This document shows positions 22,659 through 34,012 of a stretch of 64,000 nt of DNA, piece by piece. The DNA comes from Codonopsis lanceolata (lineage: Eukaryota > Streptophyta > Magnoliopsida > Asterales > Campanulaceae). Where the stretch lies: assembly GCA_013146195.2 (NCBI GenBank), contig CM028377.1:6362239-6426238 (forward strand), in the 5' to 3' direction. Each line of letters begins with the position of its first letter. Position 1 is the first letter of the stretch. The notes under the pieces are model-generated. The model worked only from the letters and a program-made list of their open reading frames with translations. It did no database searches and was not told the origin of the DNA. The position numbers and the translations under genes are program-made.

Positions 22659-25306
22659 TGTGGCACCCCGACCCGGATTCCAATGCGAAACCCTAAGTCG
22701 GACCGCCCAAATATAACAAGTAGGCATGCGCAAGTAGGAATATAAAATTTCACATGGCGCAACATCGCATACAATTAGCAACTCGGCTACACTTGGCCGG
22801 AAAATAACGGAAATTAAACAAGTCTTCGGCGACGTTACAGCCGGAACCCAACAACTACTCCTACAATTTTAACACATGCATATAATAACCTCAACGGCCA
22901 CAACATGCCGGAGACAACATCAACTATATTATAAAAGAGTAATAAGTGGAATAAGCTGTAGTGAACCAATAATATATAAACAAGCTCGACATGGAAGTCG
23001 GCATACAAAAGATTACAATTCTCCATATTCAAGTTATACTACAACAACAAAATCCCAAGACAAGTCTAAGTGACTTGCTTCCCATCGTCCTTGCCAAAAT
23101 AAAAGTCTAACTACAAAAGTCCCAAAAGAGCAACCTTAAGCTCACAAGCAACCAAACGCGGGTACGACGAATCTAGCGAGAACCGTCTCCTTGGCTCGAA
23201 TCTAAGGAAAACAAAACAAACAAATCGGGTAAGTCATAAAGACTTAGTAAGTTACTAAAAATGCATGTTCATTTCATGGCATAGCATTTATCACAATTAT
23301 GGTACATGATCATCATATAGCACTTAGCACATTATTCACGTAAGTGTGGAAAATAAATCATACAAGTAGGATATGGTATAGGCACGGCCGCTACGTAGCT
23401 TCTGCAATAAAGATTGTTAACCCAATATCGTGACTACGATGCTCGTGACTTCGCATCGATATACCGAACTTCGCTGGCTAATAGCAGCCTGTGACGCACG
23501 TATTGATACGGAAAAGGGGCTACTTCCCCACTGCGGCCTACAATAGAGGTGTGTGTGAAGTCCTAGGTACGGCGATCCATAGTGAGCACGAATCTCTCAA
23601 TTCGTGAAGGCGATGCATCGTCCTACCCTGACATAAAAATCAAACCAAATAGTGCCAGCTGGACTTAATGCAATACACAAGTAGATATTTACTCGTCAAG
23701 ACCAAATAAGGATCGAATTCAACAAGAGCGAACTCGACGACCAAGTAGGGTATTAATATCTACCATAAATCATGTCAAGGCAATTAATTGCTCATAACCA
23801 AATAATCAAAACAGGTTCAATTGCACATAATTAAACTCAACTTAGACTTGAGTAAACCCGACCAAACGGTGTCAAAACTTCGTAGGGATTAAAAGTAGTG
23901 TTCAACATGTTCCAAACTTCCCTAGAGTCGACTCCATTGAGTCTTTGCTACACATTACCAATTTTGGGCATTTGAATCTATGTGCTTCCCAAATTAACCT
24001 AGGTACATTATTATATCTAACTAGGTTATGAGTGTACAATAATACTACAATGTGATTCCCTTACAATAAAGAGTTCATTCACAAGCCATAATACAAAACA
24101 ATTCACCATTTCACCAAGTAAGCCACATATAGGGTGCTTTCTCTTAACACCATCTCTAATTATCATGTAGGCATAACTTCTAACATGCTCACAACCCTAG
24201 TTCCATAAGATGAAGGCTAATAACATGCTTCAATAGTCACAAAACCATCCTACAGCTGATCCTAATAAGTTCATAACTAGAAATCACAAGATGAAGGCAT
24301 ACAAAGCAAGTATGTGTACTCTTCGACCTCAAAAATCATAGGCTTTGTTTTCCTTAGGGTCAAAGAGAACTAAAACAAAGATGAAGAAGAGTAACTTACT
24401 TGTATTCTACACCCAAGAAAGCAAATGAAAAGATTAATCGGTTGGAAATGCTCCTCTCAACAAGCTCTTCACTTCTATGGAGGTGGCTTGAGCAATTGAG
24501 GAAAGAATCATGGAAGAACAAGGAGAAAGCTTGAAGAAGCCATGAGAGGACCTTGAGAGAGATAAATCCCGTTTTTGGAGAGTGAGGGAGAGAAATGAAG
24601 GTCAAACATTCATGTTGTGGTGTTTAGAGAGTTAGAAACTTAGTGGGACAATTGTCAATGTGTTGTGGCTTCTAAAAATCTGTTTTTTGGCTTGATTTAA
24701 TCACTAAAGCACTCACTAATCCACTCTTAAAACAAGTTAATGATGTTAGGGTATAAGTAATGAGGGTTAGGGAGATTTAGGTGGGGTATAGAAAGGGTTT
24801 TGGATAGGGGTTTAAGTGCAGAATTTGAGAAACAACAAAACAGAGCGGACGATCGGGGAACTTGCGGACACAAGGTCCTTCCCACCTTGCGACTGCAAGC
24901 TACTTGCCACAATAACCCACAACTTTCTGGAGAGCTTGCGGAGGCAAGGCCATTCCACCTTGAGGCCGCAAGCCCGGCAGAACCAAAATGGCTCAAAATG
25001 CAATCTAAAAAGACCCCCAAACGCTTAGTCAAATCAATGGGACTTCAAACCTCAACAAAAATGAGTCTAAAACTCATCACAAACACCCTCAAACAACACC
25101 GAACAATCCGAACGAAGGAGGGAAAGAAGGAGAACTAAACAAGTGATTCAACCGACGATTCGACAAGCATACAAACACGATCCTAAGCATGTTAAGAGCA
25201 TTCTGAATGACTTGTAAATGATTCTAAAACATTTATAGACTAAGTAAACATGCTCACAAGCAATATGAATGCATGAATGCAAGCAATGAATGGCTAGGGT
25301 GCTACA
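22659..25306 (-). mobile_element. Tekay 3' LTR
   Basis: 2,648 bp, TG...CA ends (TGTGGCACCCC on the left, GGGTGCTACA on the right). U3 is at the right end and holds four CTTGCGGNCGCAAG-type sites (24861-24874, 24886-24899, 24935-24948, 24959-24972). Confidence 0.92.
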
Positions 25307-27887
25307 TTCTCCCCTCCTTAAGGAATTTAGTCCCTAAATTCTTACCAAGTCCCTCAAACAAATGTGGATACTTGTCGTGCATCTCCTCTTCCGTTTCCCA
25401 AGTCGCTTCCTCAATGTTGTGATTCTTCCAAAGAATTTTGACTAAGGGAATCCTCTTGGTTTGTAGCACTTGCTCTTTAGTGTCCAAAATCTTCACGGGC
25501 TTCTCAACATAGGACATATCTGGCTCAAATGTTATCTCCTCATACTCAATCACATGTTATTCATCCCTCATATACTTTCGCAACATAGAAACATGAAAGA
25601 CGTTATGAGTCTCCGAGAGTGAAGGTGGCAATGCAATTCGATACGCTAAGGACCCAACTCTCTCAAGAATCTCGAACGGGCCAATATATCTCGGTGTAAG
25701 CTTCCCTTTCTTGCCAAATCTCTTTGTACCTCTCCTCGGTGTCCCTTTTAAGAACACGTAGTCTCCCACTTGAAACTCAAGATCTCTTCTACGATTATCC
25801 GTGTAACTCTTTTGTCGACTTTGAGCGGTGCGTAGTCTGTCTAATCAACTTCACGCTCTCAACCGACTATTGCACTAACTCGGAACCCCAAAGTTTTGCC
25901 TCTCCAACTTCGTCCCAACAAATAGGTGATCTACACTTATGCCCATACAATGCTTCATATGGCGCCATCTTAATGCTCTTTTGATAGCTATTATTATACA
26001 CAAATTCTGCCAAGGGTAAATAAGAATCCTAGCTTCCTTTAAAATCCACGGCACAAGCTCGAAGCATATCCTCCAAAATCTGAATTAACCGCTCGGACTG
26101 ACCATCCGTTTGAGGATGAAAAGCTGTATTGAAGTCTAATATGGTCCCCAAAGCTTCTTGCAACGATTGCCAAAATCTTGATGTGAACCTCGGATCTCTA
26201 TCGGACACAATACTCATTGGGCCATACGAAGTCTCACGATCTCCTGAATGTACAAGGCAGCCAACTGAGTCAACGAATACATGATCGCAATCGGTATAAA
26301 GTGTGCAGACTTAGTCAATCTATCAACTATAACCCAAACTGCATTAAATCCTCAACCTGTGCGCGGTAACCCTGTCACAAAATCCATAGTAATAAACTCC
26401 AATTTCCATTCAGGAATCTCAAGTTGTTGTAGAAATCCCGCAGGCCTTTGATGTTCAGCCTTAACCTATTTACAAATCAAACATCTCGACACATACTCCG
26501 CAATTTCTCTCTTCATGCCTTTCCACCAAAATTGTCGTTTCAAATCCAAATACATCTTCGTGCTCCCTGGGTGAATGGTGTACCTCGTTTTATGAGCCTC
26601 ATCAAGAACTTGCCTCTTCAATTCATCATTAGTAGGAACACAAATTCTTCCTCGAAATGTCAAAGTACCATCATTATTAATCGCAAAATCAGGTGATACA
26701 GTCTCAGCCAATCCATCAATAATTTTCTTCAACTCCAGATCTTTCTCTTGTGCTTCTTTTATTTTCCCAAATAAAACTGGCGTAGCATGAACATTCGCAA
26801 AAATCACGCCTCTATCATAAATGCTAGGACCCCAATCTCGCAAGTCTTCCAACATCTTCCATTCTCTAACCATTAAATAAGACATGTGCATCTTCCTACT
26901 CAAGGCATCTGCTACCACATTTGCCTTCCCTGGATGATACAAGATAGTACAATCATGGTCCTTTAATTCCTCCATCCATCTCCTTTGTCCCATGTTCAAT
27001 TCCTTTTGGGAAAATAAATACTTCAAGCTTTTGTGGCCGGTGAATATCTCAAACTTAGCCCCATACAAGTAATGCTTCCATATATGCAACACAAAAATAA
27101 TCGCAGCCAACTCTAAATCGTGCGTTGGGTAATTCTGTTCATGAGTAGACAACTTCCTCGACGCATAAGCGATAACTCTACCATTTTGCATCAGCACAAA
27201 TCCCAAACCTTCCTTAGAAGCGTCGTTATAAATCACAAAATTATCCCCTCCATTAGGCAAGGCCAAAATAAGTGTCGACGTCAACCGCTTCTTAAGCTCT
27301 TGGAAACTAGCCTCGCATTTCTCGCTCCAAACAAATGGTGTATTCTTTTGCGTCAATCTAGTCATAGGAGTCACAATCCGAGAAAATCCCTCAATAAATC
27401 TCCGGTAGTAACCCGCTAGACCCAAGAAACTCCGAACCTCGGTAACTCAACTAGGTCTCTTCCAATTCATCACCGCTTCAACCTTAGAAGGATCAACGGC
27501 TATCCCGGCGCTAGAAACGATATGCCCCAAAAATGATACGTCCTCTAGCCAAAAGGCACATTTACTAAACTTCACATAAAGATGTTTATCCCGAAGAATA
27601 GACAAGACAATTCTCAAGTGTTTCTCATGCTCCTCCCGAGATTTCGAATACACTAAGATGTCATCAATAAAGACTACCACGAAACAATCAAGATAGCTAT
27701 GAAAGACACAGTTCATCAAATCCATAAACACTGCCGGTGCAATTGTCAACCCAAACGGCATCACTACAAATTCAAAGTGCCCATATCTAGTGCGAAAAGC
27801 CGTCTTTGGAATGTCTTCCTCTCTAACCTTCAATTGATAGTAACCCCATCGCAAATCAATTTTAGAATACACAATCGACCCTTGCAA
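25302..27887 (-). pseudogene. Tekay pol: RT (part), RNase H, integrase, chromodomain
   Basis: From right to left: RT core with YSKIDLRWGYYQLKV, MPFGLT and the catalytic FIDDILVYS (27447-27887); RNase H with NFVIYNDASKEGLGFVLMQ and ADALSRKMH, then the integrase zinc region (WWKGMKREIAEYV, CLICK) in 26466-27425; part of the integrase core with SDRDPRFTSRFWQSL and FHPQTDGQSERLIQ (26029-26217); C-terminus and chromodomain (25302-25769). Breaks occur near 27430-27446, 26218-26465, 25770-26028 and at 25554-25556. The catalytic Asp pair of RT and the integrase Asp and Glu of these segments are still present. The N-terminal RT part lies beyond the solo LTR at 31829-32017. Confidence 0.9.
25307..25320 (-). 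other. Polypurine tract of the Tekay element
   Basis: On the minus strand AAGGAGGGGAGAA directly precedes the 3' LTR. It is also the last coding stretch of pol (…KEGRM), whose TAG lies five bases into the LTR. Confidence 0.85.
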
Positions 27888-28620
27888 TTGGTCAAAGAGG
27901 TCATCAATGTGGGGTAGTGGATATTTATTGTAACACCCCGCTCCTTCGTTAGCTCGGTTTGCGTGCTATACTTGCACTACTTCCTTTGTCGACTGTATGT
28001 TTGATTGTGAGATGGTCTAGATATGTATGAGAGACCATATTAAGACCAAAACATTATTAAGAGACTCCATATAGTTGATGACTTGCTAAAGTCACAAGTC
28101 GTGACTCGACGGTAGTCGGAATGCGACGCGATTGAGGGTTTACTTGCGTTTTGTGTTCGTGACCTCGGTTTGGGTCCTAGACCTCTATAAGATGGTTTAT
28201 TAACATTTTTAGATGCATTAGACTTCAAGTTGGAGGTTTTCCTTAAGTCTATCGACGATTTGGAAGTTTTGGAGATAGCGTTCGTCTCTATCGCGTAGTT
28301 CGGGGATTGAGTCGCGTAATCGTCTCTCCTTTGGGATTCTTATTTCCCTAGTTGTTATTCAACTTTCTAGAAGTATTTAAGCTTCTTCATTAGCCCTTAG
28401 ACTTGCCTTAAAAGTCTCCTTTCATTGCTCGTTCGATTTCGAGTTCGTTCGTCGTTCCGGTTGCACGTTGTTGCACCCTTCCGGTTTCGCTCCGAGTTGT
28501 TCTGAGTTCTTCGGGGTGTTTCTGACTTGTTTTGAGTTGGGTTAGACCTTAGAATGGTTTCCCATAAGTTTGGGACCATTTAGGACATGTTTAGACCAAG
28601 TTTTGAAGGTTCAGAGGCCC

Positions 28621-28735
28621 AGGCGCCCGCCTGGCCATAGTGAGGCGCCCGCCTCAAGTACTGAGAGCTTTGCAAAATGAAAATACCCTGGACAGGAGCC
28701 CAGGCGCCCGCCTGGAGATGTTGAGGCGCCCGCCT
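28621..28735 (+). promoter_or_regulatory. Two pairs of GC-rich palindromes in the solo LTR U3
   Basis: AGGCGCCCGCCT occurs four times, at 28621-28632, 28643-28654, 28702-28713 and 28724-28735. Each pair is spaced 22 bp start to start. The flanking bases extend the palindromes (CAGG...CCTG in the first of the pair and TGAGG...CCTCA in the second). Confidence 0.7.
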
Positions 28736-28961
28736 CAACATCAGTATTCAATTACAGGGATTTTCCCCTTTTGTGCTTGGACGAATTATACCTATCTACC
28801 CTCATTAAACCCCCCTCTAAACCCTTCCTAACCGCTCATACTTAACCCAAATCATGTCCAACATTAGTTGGAAGTTAATTAAGGTTAGATTAGTGATTGA
28901 TTAGTCCTAATCTCTACTAATTGTGCAAGGAAATGTCTATTGTGCCCTCCTATTTTGGGGG

Positions 28962-28969
28962 TATAAATA
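28962..28969 (+). promoter_or_regulatory. LTR TATA box (TATAAATA)
   Basis: GTATAAATAC in the plus-oriented solo LTR, about 1.03 kb from its 5' end, followed by a pyrimidine-rich leader. It marks the likely U3/R border. The paired GC-rich palindromes at 28621-28735 lie upstream of it. Confidence 0.6.
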
Positions 28970-31828
28970 CCCAAACCCTTTTGAGAAATGAGAAAATATC
29001 TTCATTCTTCCTCCTCCACAATACGTATTAGAGAGAGAGAGTCTCCATGGGAGATTTCAAGCCCTAGCTTCTTCTCTCTTCGATCCAAGACGATCCAACC
29101 AACCGATTGCCTTCAAACTTCGGAATCTTGAAGCCCTCGACGTGTAGAACAACTTCACCGTTCAGATTTTGGATCTCTTGAGTTTTCACTCAAGCTAGGT
29201 AAGTTACTTCCTTTTGATTTTGGTTCATTGGCCCTAAGGAAAACAACTTATATGCTATTTGTGGGCAATGAACACTTGATATGCTTTGTATGCCCAATTT
29301 GGGGATTTTTGGAAGTATAAACTTGTTAGGAGCTTTTGTAGAATGACTCCTATGATTGTTGAATATGTGATTACTCTTCATTTGTGTTTCTAGGCCTATG
29401 AGCATGTTAGAAACCATGACTCTATGTTACTTGGATTTATTGTGGAAGAATGCCTATGATTGGGGCTTTGGATATATGAACTCCCTATAAATTATGAGTA
29501 GGAACATTTAATTGAAATAATGTGATTTAAGAAATGGGTTTTGATTTATGTTGGGTTTTGTTGTGAATTTTAGGGCTTGAGAATTAAGCCCGAATTATTG
29601 GATATATTGTTGATTAAGTAAAGTGGGTATTAATGTTGAAATTGATGAAGTGCGTAAATGATGAAACTTAGTATTTGGACTCAACGGAGTCTTAATAAGT
29701 TCAATAATGTGTTAATAAACTTGAGTTGATGTCCTACGACATTTGGGTTTTGATTGACTACGATTATGTTGAGTTCTTGGATTTTTAGGCTTGGGAAACA
29801 AGCCCGGATTAATTTTGGGAGAATTATTATAAACTTGAATGATGTGTTAATTTTGGGAGTTATGAAATAGGTATTTAATGATGTGGGATGTTAAGACTCA
29901 ATGGAGTTGTTTTAGGTTCAATATTATGATGGTGAGCCTTAGGTTAAAATCCTACGACGTTCGGGTTTGGTTGGTTTTGATTATGAGTACCCGAGCATCT
30001 TGAATTGTGCCCCATTTGTGACATCCACGATATAGAGGCGTATTGGGGATTTATTTAGAGCGTGCTCGTTAGGGCACGGAGCATTAGAGATCAACCTATG
30101 ATCTCGTATTACTTTAAGAAATGATTATTTGAATGAGTTCTCTTCTAGGGGATTTGGTCGCGTGCACATGAAAGCACTTGCGAGGTTATGACTACGGCTT
30201 AGTTTGATACCCGTGAGATTGGCTTTGAAGAAGTCAAACATATATGACAGTTGGGACTATGGTTGAGTCCGGTGTACCTTTAAGTGAGGATAAATGCTAA
30301 GTCTTGATTTATGGTTGTTCTTAGACTAAATAATAGTCTTTGGTTTAATCCCGAGTAGAGGGCTATAGTAGACCTCATATTGTGGTTTCTCGAGTTTATA
30401 TGCTACTTTTGATTGGGTTGTGACTTGAGGGTTATGAATACCTCAATATGTGGTTCTTGGACTAAACTGATAAGTTAGTTGGGTTTGCTAAGTATGTGCA
30501 AATATGTGCATTGTTAAATTGGTGTGTAGAACTTTATGTCCTACTTGATTTGATATGTCCACTATGATTGGTCTTGGTTCTTATTTGAGCATGCGAGTAA
30601 ATATCTACTTGTGCATTTCATAAAAGCCCAGCTGGCATTATTTGGCTTGTCTTTGCTCTGTCAGGGTGGGACGAGACATCGCCTATACGAATCGTAAGAT
30701 TCGTATTCGCTATGGATCGCCGCACCTGGGACCTCACACACCCCTCCGTTGTTGGCCGCAATGGGGAAGTAGCCCCTTTGCCGTAACAATACGTGCGTCA
30801 TTGGCTGCTATTGATACTGAGTAGATTCTCGGTGTGAGTCGATGAATCCACAAAACATCGATGGCACGAACTAGTATAACATTGTGTATTGCAGGAGCAA
30901 CACAACGGCACTATTTGGGTAACTTCTCTATCCCTTATGTGGCTTACTATAAGCACTTATATGAAAGATAATGTGCTAAGTGGTTTATGAAGTTTATGTT
31001 ACCTTGTGACTTAATACAAGTTTATTATTGGTATGCTATTAAGATGCCATGATTTTATACATGCTTGTGCATTATGCCATGCCACGCCATGCTATGCCAT
31101 ACATTGCATTTAGTAACTTACTGGGTCATTATGACTCATTTCGTGTGTTTGTTTTCCTTAGTTTTTGCAGTAAGCTCGTTAGTGCGCGTTGAAGCTTCGG
31201 GCGCTTGTTCGATATCAGGTGGTCTTCCGGGCAATAGCTTGGGGTTATTAGTATTATTGTATTTATTATCTTGTGAGACACGGATGTGAAGTTATGTAAA
31301 CTTTACTTGGGTAGTTATGTTAGTATTTTATTATTGTCGTTTATTTTGGGAGCCGACTTGTTGGGTCGAGCTATTGTATTTAATTAGAGTTTATTCAGTT
31401 GTCTTCCCGAGCAAGGTTTTAGCTCGCACGTTCTAGTATTATGTTATTGTTGTTTCTGTCTCCGACAACTCTAGTCGAGAGACATTGGTTTAGTTGTTAG
31501 TATTTAATATCTTATTCGTTTAGTTGATTTGTCCTCCGGCATGTTGTAGCCGTTGAGTGGTTGTTTATCGTTGGTATTCGTTGGTTCGCCGGCCTTAGGT
31601 TGCCGATGGTTTGTTGTACGCGTAGGCAATGTTGCGTCACGCGAGTCGTAGATTTGTCGAGAGATAGTCGTCTCTCAGCCTTGTATTCCTTAGTTTATAA
31701 TTATAAGCTTGGGTTCCACTTATGATTTGCTTCCGCAGATTTTAGTTTTTGTTATTCGGTTTTGCCGTTATGGCTTTACATTCCTATTTAGAGTTTGTTG
31801 GTTCAACTCTTGACTCGCACCACTACGC

Positions 31829-32017
31829 CTAGCGGGTGCTTGTCCGTCCTTTAGCTTGTCTTGACGGAACGACCTTGGGATTCCGCATTGGAGTCCGGGT
31901 CGGGCCGTCACATTTATTCTTAATGGTCACCTTATTCAATTCCCGATAATCTATGCATAACCGCAAACTCCCATCTTTCTTCCTCACAAATAAAACCGAT
32001 GCGCCCCAAGGCAACAC
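31829..32017 (-). pseudogene. Tekay RT N-terminal part, cut by the solo LTR
   Basis: PWGASVLFVRKKDGSLRLCI and DYRELNKVTIKN are standard gypsy RT blocks. The frame then runs into solo-LTR sequence at 31912. The rest of RT is at 27447-27928. A stop near 32047 separates it from the protease frame. Confidence 0.88.
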
Positions 32018-32047
32018 ACTCGGTTTAATAAAGTCAATCTCTAGAAG

Positions 32048-32809
32048 TTATTGCAACTGAATTTTCAACTCCTTAAGCTCCGCGGGTGCCATCCTATACG
32101 GTGCCTTAGAAATTGGTGAAGTCCCCGGAATAAGCTCAATACAAAATTCTATCTCTCTATCGAGTGGCATAGCATGGTCGGTAGAAAATACATCGGGAAA
32201 TTCACATACTACCGGAACCTCTTCTAATTTCGGTGAAGACTTCTTCTTATCAACAACACATGCAAGATAGCCCATACACCCTTGTGACAATAATTTTCTA
32301 GGCCTTAGAGCAGAAATAAAATGCAAGCCACTCAATGCATGATCACCCACAAATGTAAATTCAGGCACACCTGGCATAGAAAAAGTAACCCGCTTTTTAT
32401 GGCAGTCAACTAAAGCATGATAAGCACATAACCAGTCCATACCGAGAATCACATCAAAATCACGTATTGGTAGAACTACCAAGTCTGCATGCAAAGTGTG
32501 GTCACCCACCAATACATCACAAGATTTAAACACTTCAGATGTGATCATATATTCCCCAAGCGGGGTAGACACTTCAAGCAAATATGGCAATGGTTGAGGC
32601 AGCACGCATAGATTCTCAACAAAGTGCGAAGCAACATAAGAATGTGAAGACCCTGGATCTATGAGAACTTGAGCCTTATGATCAAATATAGAAAGAGTAC
32701 CTCCTATCACTACTGTAGACCCCTGAACCTCGTGCTGATCAAGCGCAAACACACGGCCCTGCACCTTCGGTTTCCCATCTACACTTCTCTTGGCTCCAGA
32801 CTGAGCCAC
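32048..32809 (-). pseudogene. Tekay aspartic protease region
   Basis: The minus-strand frame contains KAQVLIDPGSSHSYVASHF, which holds the catalytic Asp in a DPGSS motif, then DFDVILGMDWL, the second conserved protease block. Its C-terminal part (PLDREIEFCIELIPGTSPI, PYRMAP) leads into RT. The frame is open over 253 codons but is separated from gag and RT by stops. Confidence 0.88.
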
Positions 32810-33901
32810 ATTCCCCGGTTGAGCTGCCCCAACTTTCGGGAAATTCTTCCTAAAATGAGTACCATCTCCACAAGGAGTACACTTTCCAAGCTTCGTCTAT
32901 CACCAATCAACTGTGTGACCTACCTTCTGACAATAGCTGCAAGTCATACTCCCACTACGCTGACCTTGTTGCCCCTGAGAAGAAGAAGTATTACTATTTT
33001 GCTTTCCCGATTGTGGCCTACCTTGGCCTCCACCTCTCCTATCATGGTTGCCTTGGTACCCTCTTCTATTACCTGAATTATTACCTTGACTAGCATTCTG
33101 AGTAGATTGTCGTGCATTAGTTGAATTATTCTTGCTTCGGTGCTCCTCAATATCCTGCTCCACCTCATAAGCTCGATCAACTGCACTCCGATAATCTGTA
33201 AGCTTAAGTGCCAGAATCTGCTTCCTAAATTCAGTCCTCAACCCCTTAACAAACTTATGTGTTCTTCGTGCTTCAGTAGGAATCAAATGCGTACAATAAC
33301 GGCTCAACTCAGTGAACTTCGCAGAATACTCCGCTACAGTCATGCTACCCTGCTCAAGATCATAAAATTCTTTCTCCCTCTTGTTGCGAACCACATCCGG
33401 CACATACTCATTTTTAAACTCCCTTTGAAAATTAGCCCAATTGATTGGAACTTGTTGCATCTCCCAGCTTTCCTTCAACACATTCCACCAATGCTCGGCA
33501 GCTCCCTTGAACTTGAATGTCGCTAACATGACTCTCTCCTCATCGGTACATCCCAACATATATAGTAGTTTAATCATCTCCTCCATCCATAGCTCGGCCT
33601 CCCTAGGTTTCGGCTCCCCAAGAAATGCTCTAGGTTTCAACTTAAGGAATCTCTCTAGAAGAGTGGTGTCATTCCTCGGTCTTGGTGGTGGTACTACCTC
33701 CTCTTGACGAGGTGGTGGCGGTGCTCCCTCAGCTTGACCTCCCTGGCCTGCCCCTGCCAGAAAAGCCATCAATCTATGTTGTAACTCTGCCATATCCGGA
33801 CCCACCGGATTCTGCGGCGGTGGTACCTCAGCCTCAAGCTCGACCGGACCCCTCCTGGGTCTACCTCTACCACGGCCATTGCCATCCCTAGGATTCTCCA
33901 T
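32810..33901 (-). pseudogene. Tekay gag
   Basis: Likely starts at the ATG at 33901 (MENPRDGNGRGRGRPRR). The retrotransposon gag domain is seen in LKPRAFLGEPKPREAELWME, FKGAAEHWW and FYDLEQGSMTVAEYSAKF, followed by an Asn/Gln/Gly-rich basic tract and the zinc knuckle CSYCQKVGHTVDW. A stop (TGA) comes just before the last cysteine position of the knuckle, near 32900. The rest (GKCTPCGDGTHFRK) continues beyond it to the protease. Confidence 0.9.
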
Positions 33902-33992
33902 CGAACCCCTACAAGAATTCACTCGACGTTAGAATCAACAAACAAATAGCCAACCCACCTAGGCCATGGAACCTATCCTGGCCGACAGCTAA

Positions 33993-34010
33993 CCTATAGC
34001 TCTGATACCA
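33993..34010 (-). other. Primer-binding site, initiator-tRNA-Met type
   Basis: On the minus strand TGGTATCAGAGCTATAGG follows the 5' LTR after two bases. The first 12 bases are the standard plant iMet primer site. Confidence 0.9.
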
Positions 34011-34012
34011 AC

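Larger units (their letters stand above)
20761..25940. repeat. 5.16-kb tandem segmental duplication, copy 2
   Basis: Second copy of the segment described for 15600-20760. At its right end the sequence continues without break into the rest of the Tekay integrase (…TTATGCCCATAC…), so this is the copy that belongs to the intact nest. Copy 1 is the extra one. Confidence 0.9.
27929..31912 (+). mobile_element. Solo LTR (3,984 bp) of a related Tekay-type family, inserted in the Tekay RT
   Basis: Starts TGTAACACCCC and ends GGGTCGGGCCGTCACA. It is flanked by a perfect 5-bp duplication TTTAT (27924-27928 and 31913-31917). Removing it joins the RT reading frame on both sides (…VTIKN at the right, …IDDLFDQL at the left). 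Its right end, read on the minus strand, matches the start of the outer LTR (TGTGACGNCCCGACCCGG), so it belongs to the same broad family but lies in the opposite orientation. There is no internal coding region, primer site or second LTR. A TATA box lies at 28962-28969. Confidence 0.88.
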
